Part shown: positions 1 to 8,345 of the stretch, in pieces
Layout of the letters: each line of letters opens with the position of its first letter
Position numbering within the stretch: position 1 is the stretch's first letter
From: Rhabditoides inermis
Taxonomy: Eukaryota; Nematoda; Chromadorea; Rhabditida; Rhabditidae
Direction of reading: 5' to 3'
Length of the DNA stretch: 64,000 nt
Assembly: GCA_963966185.1 (NCBI GenBank)
Contig: CAWZYM010000190.1
Location: forward strand, 345,001-409,000
Program-made: the position numbers and the translations under genes
The notes under the pieces: generated by a model
The model's database searches: none
What the model was told of the DNA's origin: nothing
What the model saw: the letters and a program-made list of their open reading frames with translations, nothing else

Positions 1-1027
1 AGAAGATTCAGAAGAGTCAGAAGATTCAGAAGATTCAGAAGATTCAGAAGATTCAGAAGATTCAGAAGATTCAGAAGATTCAGAAGATTCAGAAGATTCA
101 GAAGATTCAGAAGATTCAGAAGATTCAGAAGATTCAGAAGATTCAGAAGATTCAGAAGATTCAGAAGATTCAGAAGATTCAGAAGATTCAGAAGATTCAG
201 AAGATTCAGAAGATTCAGAAGATTCAGAAGATTCAGAAGATTCAGAAGATTCAGAAGATTCAGAAGATTCAGAAGATTCAGAAGATTCAGAAGATTCAGA
301 AGATTCAGAAGATTCAGAAGATTCAGAAGATTCAGAAGATTCAGAAGATTCAGAAGATTCAGAAGATTCAGAAGATTCAGAAGATTCAGAAGATTCAGAA
401 GATTCAGAAGATTCAGAAGATTCAGAAGATTCAGAAGATTCAGAAGATTCAGAAGATTCAGAAGATTCAGAAGATTCAGAAGATTCAGAAGATTCAGAAG
501 ATTCAGAAGATTCAGAAGATTCAGAAGATTCAGAAGATTCAGAAGATTCAGAAGATTCAGAAGATTCAGAAGATTCAGAAGATTCAGAAGATTCAGAAGA
601 TTCAGAAGATTCAGAAGATTCAGAAGATTCAGAAGATTCAGAAGATTCAGAAGATTCAGAAGATTCAGAAGATTCAGAAGATTCAGAAGATTCAGAAGAT
701 TCAGAAGATTCAGAAGATTCAGAAGATTCAGAAGATTCAGAAGATTCAGAAGATTCAGAAGATTCAGAAGATTCAGAAGATTCAGAAGATTCAGAAGATT
801 CAGAAGATTCAGAAGATTCAGAAGATTCAGAAGATTCAGAAGATTCAGAAGATTCAGAAGATTCAGAAGATTCAGAAGATTCAGAAGATTCAGAAGATTC
901 AGAAGATTCAGAAGATTCAGAAGATTCGGAAGATTCAGAAGATTCAGAAGATTCAGAAGATTCAGAAGATTCAGAAGATTCAGAAGATTCAGAAGATTCA
1001 GAAGATTCAGAAGATTCAGAAGATTCA
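1..1027. repeat. 9-bp microsatellite, about 114 copies
   Basis: The unit AGAAGATTC is repeated head to tail almost without variation; the only substitutions I see are near positions 16 and 928. The left end is cut by the window edge, so the true length is unknown. The three forward frames are all open (Glu-Asp-Ser, Arg-Arg-Phe and Lys-Ile-Gln repeats), a trivial result of a 9-bp period without stops. The uniformity points to recent slippage expansion. An acidic Ser-rich exon cannot be excluded from sequence alone, but no flanking coding context supports one. Confidence 0.97.
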
Positions 1028-1301
1028 CTTGTCGCCGCTCACTTGAACCAGTCGAGATCTCTCTATCTCTCTCTCACTCACTCTCACTCTCTCCTCTCTA
1101 TCTTCTCCTTTCTCTTTCTTCACGATGATTATCATTTGTATCGAGGTACGATGGTAGTGACTGAAAGTGGTGCTGGTTGTAGTAGTTGGTGCGCATGTGT
1201 AGTGTGAAAGGGCAGTGTGTTCCGGGTGTGCGCAGTCTACCCGGCCGGCACGCAGCTCGCATTCGACGAGGAGAGCAGCGAGAGCGGCGTGTTGCAAGTC
1301 G
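1028..1301. other. Non-repeat spacer between two microsatellite blocks
   Basis: This 274-bp segment separates the long and short 9-bp arrays. It includes a pyrimidine-rich CT tract at about 1058-1120. Short ORFs cross it on both strands, but none looks like a known protein. I found no terminal inverted repeats or target duplication, so I cannot say whether it is an insertion or the original sequence next to which the repeat expanded. Confidence 0.6.
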
Positions 1302-1398
1302 AAGATTCAGAAGATTCAGAAGATTCAGAAGATTCAGAAGATTTAGAAAATTCAGAAGATTCAGAAGATTCAGAAGATTCAGAAGATTCAGAAGATTT
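1302..1398. repeat. Second, shorter block of the 9-bp microsatellite
   Basis: About ten copies of the AGAAGATTC unit, more diverged than the first block (changes near 1343-1350 and at the right end). A short + frame gives Glu-Asp-Ser repeats preceded by an unrelated stretch; I treat it as non-coding. Greater divergence here than in the long block suggests an older remnant or the edge of a formerly continuous array. Confidence 0.93.
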
Positions 1399-1475
1399 AA
1401 GATCTTCTTGTTCTTCTCTTGATCAGATGCTCTGAAATCATCGATTCATCAATACGACGCCAAACAAATGGATAA

Positions 1476-1870
1476 AGGGGGTTCTTAGCTACTCGGAAGA
1501 CCCTAACGCATGTTCGGACTTCTGCGCTCTCCGTGAAAGCACACTATTTCGTGTCTTCCGTGTTCGAGCTTCTATAGCATCGATAGACCCAAACGGGAGC
1601 GTTTGACCCCAACGAATCCCCATCACAATTCGAACGATAGAGGGTTGTTAGAAGGTTGATAGAGGCTCGCCTCTGTTCGAGGCACCCTCTATCAACCTTC
1701 TATTACCCCTCTATCGAGCCTCGAACGCGCTTCGATCAAGGGTCCTGTTTGGGTCTATCGATGCTGTAGAGGCTCGAACACGCGAGTGGAAAACGAAATA
1801 GTGTGCTTTCACGGAGAGCGCAGAGGTCCGAACAAGCGTTAGGCTCTACCGAGTAGCTAAGAACCCCCTT
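1476..1870. mobile_element. Fold-back / MITE-like palindromic element
   Basis: The two halves are inverted copies of each other over about 190 bp each. The left arm starts AGGGGGTTCTTAGCT and the right arm ends with its complement. Pairing continues to a central hairpin with stem GCCTC/GAGGC around loop TGTTC at 1669-1683. The halves differ by scattered substitutions and small indels. If the terminus is AGGGGG, both flanks read TAA (1473-1475 and 1870-1872, the last base of the arm being ambiguous), consistent with a 3-bp target duplication of the PIF/Harbinger type. No transposase is present, so it would be non-autonomous. The superfamily is a guess; the palindrome is certain. Confidence 0.8.
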
Positions 1871-2674
1871 AACTGACGGATGATCTGGCAGTCTCTGCTC
1901 CCTGGGGGTGAGCTGTCGCTGGGAAGTCTTATCCGGAACATCCGGCAGGAACGACACCTTGCGGGGAGTGCCCACTATAACAACATCAATCAATACCAAC
2001 CAATACTCGATCCGACTTACACTCCTCCGGACTGGGCTTGCTTCCGAAGAACCACGACCTGCTCTTTCCGTTCTCGGCTGCTCTGTGTTGCGCTACTGGT
2101 AGTGTCGCTAATGCACTCACTCGTCATCCTTTAGCTGATCGCACCGACTGCGCAAGTATCGAGCCGGCCGGTCGGCATGCTGGGCAGACAGCCAGAGGAG
2201 AGTGAGCGCCGCGGCATTCAGACGCGTGCGCCTGTCACGACGAAGCCGGCGTCTCGTGGCCAAGGAGAGCTCCGTCAAAGTATGTCGTTGTGAGCATACC
2301 CTGTAATCTTTGCGTTATGACTGTGACTGCCATGCATCCCAACCATACCCACTCCTCCTTTACATACGTTTCAATTTCAACACTAGATTATAATCACATA
2401 TTTTCCTTCTCTCACCCGTTTCTCATCACTCTCTCTCGCGAGTGACTCTCTCTCGCGAATCGCCCGAGTAAGGCTGCTTTTGCCCTACTCTCTCGCGCAT
2501 TTTGTCAGGTTATATTTCCGTACCCTATTCGTCCATTTGTCTACAGCTGATCTGCTTCTGCTCTGCCGTCAAGCTGCCCGTCTACATTGTCATCTACGAG
2601 CCGTCATGCTACCGGTTCCGGGCTCGAACGACCAACTGATTCTTCCGAGCCCTCAGATTGCGTGAGTTGGGGAT
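1871..2674. other. No recognised gene; probably includes LINE-1 5' UTR
   Basis: About 800 bp between the palindrome and the first LINE ORF. It has pyrimidine-rich stretches (roughly 2400-2500, with repeated CTCTCTCGCGA-like motifs) and a few short ORFs without recognisable similarity. The LINE 5' end must lie in here or upstream, but I see no target duplication that fixes it. Confidence 0.5.
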
Positions 2675-3510
2675 ATGACCAAGCGAAAGAGGACCGGGGG
2701 CATCTCTCGTCCCACCACCCCCTCCTTAGAGTCTGATACCCGTCTTGACGATCTTGAGCTCAAGCTTACTACCCTCGTTGACAAAGTGGCCAACCTCACC
2801 GACATGATGACCAAAATATTCGATCGATTGTCGTCTCCCTCTCAGTCTTTCACCCCACTGTCTACTGCCACCTCTCTGATCGATTGTTCTCTGACTAGTG
2901 CTCTGTCCGGCCCCTCTGCGTCTCTGCCCCGCCCGTGTTGTGCTCTTCCCTCCCGTATGGTCACCCGCCTCTCTCCCTCCAGCAGTTTGCCGAGGTTGCT
3001 CCCGGGGTGAAGGAGTTCTATCCGGCTGTCACTCTTATTGAGGGAATGAGGACGTGGGCGCAGCTGCAGGAGAAACAGCACATCGCCGTGATCGAGAAGC
3101 TGCCGGAGACGAACACGTATCTGGACGAGCCGCCCGCCGACTACGCCTTCGTCGGTCGACTACTCGAGGCGTGTCAGATGAGTGAGAGGGATGTGGAGTG
3201 CGTGTGGCGCATCCACTCTGCCAAGGAAGATCGCGCGCGCCCCCTCAAAATCAGATTCCGTGATCCCCGCTTGCGAGACAGATTCCTTACCCGGTACTAC
3301 AAGTGTTTCCCCCGCGACCTCAAGATCCACGGCAAGGTTATCCCCGTAGCTAGGCGGAATATGACGCGTCCCGAACTGAACCTACAGTACAACCTCCGCA
3401 AGCAAGTGTATGAGTACAATAAGTCCAAGGGAATCATCCAGTATGTCTACCGTGATCTGAATGTAGTTGAGCTTCCCACTCCGTTCCGCCCTTTCTTTGA
3501 CCGTGGTTAG
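2675..3510 (+). pseudogene. LINE-1 ORF1, frameshifted
   Basis: The start at 2675 opens a 111-codon frame with a basic N-terminus and a coiled-coil-like stretch (about residues 20-50: LDDLELKLTTLVDKVANLT), followed by a Ser/Pro-rich linker. That frame ends near 3010. The body of the protein continues in another frame from about 2935 to 3510, with an RRM-like segment (PLKIRFRD) and a basic C-terminal region (RRNMTRPELNLQYNLRKQV) as in LINE ORF1 nucleic-acid chaperones. The break lies between about 2890 and 3010. ORF1 proteins normally coat the LINE RNA. Assignment rests on position and on partial resemblance to the intact ORF1 at 17922-18767. Confidence 0.7.
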
Positions 3511-3519
3511 GACAATGGG

Positions 3520-6473
3520 GTGTGCCCTCAGAGCCGTAGTTCTACCCAGTACTCTTTCAATCATTGTTCTTCACCTCCCTATCCCCAGCCTGTACAGTTG
3601 ACCAAACATAGCAGTACTCACGCGACAGATAAGACATTGATAGTCTGCAGTTTTAATGCGCGTTCTATCGCGTCACGTTTTCGAATAGAATTACTCTTCC
3701 AGTTTTTAATTTCGCAAAAGATTGACATTTGTCTTATTCAAGAAACTTGGTTAGACAATTCAAAAATACCTGATAGCTTTTTTAATCACAAAACCTATAA
3801 TTTGATACGGAAAGACAGATATTTTGGTGAAAAGACATGTGGTGGCGGTATTCTTGCACTTATCAAAAAACAAATCAAGTTTGCTGAGATTGACACTTCT
3901 GCAGTCTAAAATAGTGATTTTGATTTAATGGCCTTTGATATTTACACGAAGAAACGCATTTTAAGGATCATAAATGTTTATCGACCACCTGATTGTAACG
4001 ACAGCGACCAATTAACTTCACAACTATCTAAATTGGTTACACCTAGTACTCTAATTGCAGGCGATTTCAATTTTCCCTCTATTGATTGGCAGTCTCTTAT
4101 GCCACCTCGCGACTTGAAGGCGCGCCACTTTCTCGAGTTTTTGAACGACAATTGTTTTGATCAGTATGTTAATTTTCCCTCGTTATGGAAAAACGAAAGT
4201 ACAAACATTTTAGATTTGATCTTAACAACTTTCTGAATTAGAAACTCGTCATTTGTTAAGACTGAAGCGTTTCATAAATCAGACCACGTTAGTGTGCTCT
4301 GTACATTGAACATAGCTGAAAATGATTATTCACATAATGTACTAAACCGCCTCAATTACAAAAAAGTTAAGTTCGAAGAAATAAATTCTGATTTGGCAGA
4401 AATAGATTGGTTAGCTCAACTTTCTTCTCAGTCAGTTCAGTCAGTAAATGACAACTATGCAACTTTCACAAAAATTGTAAATTCTATCGTCCAGAAATTT
4501 ACCCCAGTCATCAAATCACGGTGTGAAAAGAGTGATTTACCCAAATCAATTCATGATCTCTACTCTACATTCGCAAAAGAGAATTGTGGCGAGTTTATCA
4601 TCATTCTACTACGGCTAGAGCAGAATACAAAAAGTTATCTAAGAAGATCAAAAAAAGAAACAAAAAAATACTTTTCCAAAATCGAACACAAAACAGTAGA
4701 CGAATACAACGGGATATTCCGTTTTGTCAGAAGTAAATTAAAACTCCCAAATTCAATTCCAGCTTTAGTTTCTTCTGATGGAGCGAGTTTGTCTGATGGT
4801 GACAAGACAGAAACGTTCAAAAAACAGTTTCAATCAGCATTTACAGTGGATAATACTCAATCGATCCCAAACATGGACTCAAAATCCCCAGTATCACCAG
4901 TTCTCCATTTAGAACCATACGTCATATATCATTATCTAAAGAAGCAACCACTCAAGTTTTCGTTTTCGAAAGAAGGGTTGAATCAGTACATCCTTAAGAA
5001 ATGTGCTGTTCCACTAGCGGTTCCGTTGTCAATGATATTCACACAGTCTATATATCTATCCAAATTGCCAGATGATTGGAAGATAAGTTATGTTATTCGA
5101 ATTCACAAGAAAGGCATTAAATTCAAGCCAGAAAACTATAGACCAGTTTCTCTCACTTCTCCAGTCTGTAGAATGTTTGAGAGAATCATTGCTGATGCTA
5201 TCTATCAATCCGTTGGAAACCGTTTTGCTGATGTTCAATATGGTTTCTTGAAAAAGAGATCCTGTGTTACTCAATTATTATCCACAATTAGTGATTGGCA
5301 AGCTCATTTAGCCCAAAAATCCACCATATCTATAAAAATACACCACCTATAAAAATCCATGTATTTACTTCGATTTTCAAAAAGCTTTTGATAAAGTAAG
5401 CCGTACTAAACTCCTTTACAAGTTGGACAAATTCGGAATTGTGCAGAATAGTCCAGTTTTTAACTGGGTTCGGGCATTCCTATCTAACAGAGTGGCCTAC
5501 GTACGCATAAACGAATCCCTCTCTAGCCCGTTTGATGTAACTAGTGGAGTTCCACAAGGATCAGTCCTTGGGCCTCTTCTCTTTCTGATTTTCATTAACG
5601 ACATAGTAAAATGTAAGTATGGAGGAAGGCACCAGTTGCAACATGTTTGCAGATGATTTGAAAGCATACTCTAGTGATCAGAACTCTCTTCAAAAAACAA
5701 TAAATAATGTGGTTGAGTGGTCTCATAAATGGCAACTTCCACTAGCTGATAATAAACTTCAAGCTATAAGTATAAGAAATAAAAATACTCCCAGACATTA
5801 CAGTATCAAAGGTCAGCTTATAGAAAACGTTTCCACAGTTCGAGACTTGGGAATCAACATTGATTCTGATCTCAAATTCTCAGGTCACATTGAAACCATA
5901 ACAAAATCCACTACTGCTAAAGTCAATCACATCTTGCGTGCATTTTCCAGTACAGACACATCATTATATGTGAAATTGTTCAAAACTTATATTCGACCTT
6001 GTCTTGAATACGGTACAGAAATATTTAATCAGCCAAGTAATAGCAGTCTAACAAAACGCTTAGAGACACCATTGCGGTATTTCACAAAGGAGGTTTTCAA
6101 AAGATGTAATCCATCTTTACCTATACCATCATATCCAGATCGTCTTGCACTCATGGGTTTGCAGTCATTATATGAACGTAGGCAACATAACGATTTAGTA
6201 ACCTTGTACAAAATCCTTACAAACCGATTACATTTAGATCAAAACCATATTCCAGCCATTCATCACTCGAGATACAACACTAGATCTCACGAGAAACAAA
6301 TTGCGATTCCTAGAAATAAGTATAAAGATGAAAATTTCTATTTTAATCGTGTAGTTAAACCGTGGAACAACCTTCCGTTCAATCTTGATAACGCATATTC
6401 AATTTCCGAAATGAGAAAACTATTGTCGAACTGTGACGTATTAATGTTTGGTCAACTCCCCCACTTTTTGTAG
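3520..6473 (+). pseudogene. LINE-1 ORF2 (endonuclease-reverse transcriptase), broken
   Basis: ORF2 would nick target DNA and prime reverse transcription from the nick. The frame opening near 3520 carries the endonuclease motifs (SFNARSI about 3650, QETWL about 3740, VYRPP about 3980, GDFNF about 4062, ILDLIL about 4210). It is interrupted by TAA at 3907-3909 and TGA at 4234-4236, both in the same frame. RT begins in that frame (ENYRPVSL about 5130) until a stop at 5350-5352. It continues after a shift with FDFQKAFD (about 5373) and GVPQGSVLGPLLF (about 5546), then shifts again near 5620-5645 into the frame with FADD (about 5645-5656) and the C-terminal domain to 6473. Near 5310-5360 a short A-rich segment appears partly duplicated, which may have caused the first shift. 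Confidence 0.9.
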
Positions 6474-6570
6474 ACTTATTTATTCTTTGTCGTGTAATAT
6501 GTTGATGTTGATGTTATTTACCTATCATTTTGGAAGTTTTTATATAACGTGAGGGCCCCCCAATGAGTAG

Positions 6571-6591
6571 CTGACCACTTGCACTGGTCAG
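6571..6591 (+). other. 3'-UTR hairpin of LINE-1
   Basis: Perfect 7-bp stem CTGACCA / TGGTCAG around loop CTTGCAC, about 100 nt downstream of the ORF2 stop. CR1-group elements commonly have structured 3' UTRs recognised by their own RT. This role is inferred from position only. Confidence 0.55.
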
Positions 6592-6666
6592 CCTAGGGTT
6601 AGCCTTGTTTATCCACATATTTTTCATGCTTGCCTTTTATCGTTATCACTTCTCCCTTGCCGTGGA

Positions 6667-6672
6667 AATAAA
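6667..6672 (+). promoter_or_regulatory. Polyadenylation signal of LINE-1
   Basis: AATAAA lies about 10 nt before the sequence becomes satellite. This fits the 3' end of a LINE transcript and supports placing the LINE end at about 6681. There is no poly(A) tail or simple-repeat tail between it and the satellite. Confidence 0.55.
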
Positions 6673-6681
6673 CACTTCAAT

Positions 6682-7124
6682 AACAAACTGGAAAGCGGGT
6701 AGGTGAAACTGATCACTTTATTTTATACGGGCAGGAGTGGTCTGAATAAGTTTGTGATTTGTACTTAATTTGAATTTTCCAATCCAGTACGACAAAGTAA
6801 GCATCATTTGCATGTCAGGGAGAGAGAATGGAGTGCTGCGAACAATCTGGAAAGCGGGTTGGTGAAACGGATCACTTTATTTTAAACGGGCAGGAGTGGT
6901 CTGAAAAAGTTTGTGATTTGTATTTCAACTGAGTTTTCCAATCCAGTACGACAAAGTAAGCATCATTTCATTTGCATGTCCGGAAGAGATAATGGAGTGC
7001 TGCGAACAAACTGGAAAGCGGGTTGGTGAAACGGATCACTTTATTTTATACGGGCAGGAGTGGTCTGAATAAGTTTGTGATTTGTATTTAATTTGAATTT
7101 TCCAATCCAGTACGACAAAGTAAG
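6682..7124. repeat. 159-bp satellite, left remnant (about 2.8 units)
   Basis: A partial unit (6682-6796), a full 159-bp unit (6797-6955) and a 164-bp unit (6956-7119) with an extra 5 bp giving CATTTCATTTGCAT. Identity to the large array right of the LTR element is obvious by eye. The array is cut at a GTAAG that is repeated after the right LTR, so this remnant and the array from 19584 were contiguous before the insertion. Confidence 0.97.
7120..7124. other. Target site duplication, left copy
   Basis: GTAAG directly precedes the left LTR. It is part of the satellite consensus (ACAAAGTAAGCATC) and recurs at 19584-19588 directly after the right LTR, where the satellite resumes with GTAAGCATC. 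Five base pairs is a usual duplication length for BEL/Pao and other LTR elements. Confidence 0.95.
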
Positions 7125-7512
7125 TGTGCGGAACCAAGAATGGAACCATGTGCTATCCGGCGGTTCAGTGGATTTATAACACAACACTTGATGATCTTAT
7201 TTCCTACCAGTCCACCCTGGTTGGCACTATAGCGAGAGACGCCCATGAATGCCACAACAGCCTAATCCCCCACTCTCTCACCCCCTTACCCCCAATAACC
7301 ACTACTTAGATGGAACCACATCCCCAAAATGTCCACACTACTCAAATACGCGAAACACGAACATGAGCACTATCATATTTATTGGTGGGTGGAAAGGCGA
7401 GAGAGAAGAGCGAGAGGTCACTCTGCTCCGTGGAGGAACGGGGAACGACTCTTCTGTCCAGTTAGTGGCGGGGGCGGGGCCGCGCGCCATCGCGGTTCCA
7501 ATGACCGCGACA
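7125..7512 (-). repeat. 3' LTR (388 bp)
   Basis: Direct copy of 19196-19583, running from TGTGCGG to GCGACA on the + strand. I compared the two by eye and see one difference: T here near position 7380 where the right copy has C. On the sense (-) strand the LTR begins TGTCGCGG and ends CCGCACA. It has a GC-box-like CCCCGCCCCC near its 5' part and a TTATAAAT near its 3' part. Confidence 0.97.
7172..7179 (-). promoter_or_regulatory. TATA-like motif in the LTR (also 19243-19250)
   Basis: The - strand reads TTATAAAT in both LTRs, about 50 bp before the sense-strand 3' end of the LTR. A GC-box-like stretch lies at 7470-7480 (and 19541-19551) near the sense 5' end. If this TATA is used, R and U5 together would be very short. 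The role is inferred from motif and position only. Confidence 0.3.
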
Positions 7513-7521
7513 CTCCCGCGG
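7513..7521 (-). other. Candidate polypurine tract (weak)
   Basis: On the sense strand the bases directly before the 3' LTR are CCGCGGGAG. Only GGGAG is a pure purine run, shorter than usual for plus-strand priming. The position is right; the match is poor. Confidence 0.3.
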
Positions 7522-8345
7522 CGGCAGATGAAGTCGGCGGCCGGCGAGCTGGACAGGAACCGGAAGGCGCGGAGAACATCGGAGCGGACGAGCGACGGCG
7601 AATCCTCGGACGGCAGCTGCTGGGCGACTCCTGGGTGGTCGTTGTCGATCTGCTTCTCCGGGATTCCTCGATGAGTGATGTCGTCTCCTCGTCTCGTTGT
7701 CTCCGCGCAACCTTCTTCACATCATCGTCTGTTCTCTCGCTTTCTGAGCCCCACGCAGATGTGATCTTATGACAATCGGAGGAGTCGGGTGGCACAAGGA
7801 CATGATGAGATCAACATGCCATCTTCCTTGCATGGACACATGTCTGTTCACGAACCTTTGTGGCTCATTCTGTGTTTTACACTCACTTTCTGCAAAAAGA
7901 ACTTCAAATGACCAAATGCCCCATTTTCGTCCAATCCGATATCTGCGTGGTTTCCCACCAAAAATGACTACGAATAAACCATTACATAATATCAACATAG
8001 TGCCTCTCTATCAGGTACCCGCGCCGCTATCGCGCTATCACTGTCTGCGACGCGATGTGATCTCGTGCTGACTGTGAGAGGCCCTCTACGATCAGCGGGA
8101 CGAGAAGCGTTGTATCTCGTATCTTCCCATTGATCAGATGGGATCCTCCGCCGCCGGCCTATCTGCTGTCACTGTGATACTTGTTGTTGCTTTTGCGGCG
8201 TTGGCTCTTTGAGATAGATTGACAACAAATAAGAATACTGTCCTGGGAACCTTGCAGATACGACGTATCTTGCATTGTGAGAAAAAAAGGGGTTGTACGA
8301 AATACATAGAGAGTTGCTTATATACCATAATATCGTTGTCGTGTT
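7513..8345 (-). other. 3' untranslated region between env stop and 3' LTR
   Basis: About 830 bp without a recognisable gene. Several ORFs of 80-150 codons cross it on both strands, some running from the LTR into it; none resembles a known product or shows domain motifs. I see no tandem repeats here. Confidence 0.5.

Larger units (their letters stand above)
2675..6681 (+). mobile_element. CR1-like LINE, degenerate (LINE-1)
   Basis: A non-LTR retrotransposon with the usual two-ORF layout: a GC-rich ORF1 region (2675-3510), then an AT-richer ORF2 with apurinic-type endonuclease and reverse transcriptase motifs (3520-6473), then a 3' UTR with a hairpin and AATAAA. The motif order EN (SFNARSI, QETWL, VYRPP, GDFN, ILDLIL), RT (ENYRPVSL, FDFQKAFD, GVPQGSVLGPLLF, FADD) and a C-terminal domain after RT is that of the CR1/Jockey group. 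Two nonsense codons and at least three frame breaks show it is dead. Its 5' boundary is not determined; 2675 is only the first ORF start. Its 3' end abuts the 159-bp satellite at 6681/6682. Confidence 0.9.

Noticed and set aside
1217..1435. 72-codon ORF with Glu-Asp-Ser repeats
   Set aside because: Open because the 9-bp repeat lacks stops; no supporting gene structure.
4294..5352. 352-codon ORF as a stand-alone gene
   Set aside because: It is the middle part of the broken LINE-1 ORF2, in the same frame as the pieces before it.
7249..7795. ORFs of 125-147 codons over the 3' LTR
   Set aside because: The same LTR part is open at 19320-19652, but the continuations differ, and the composition is low complexity; no protein evidence.
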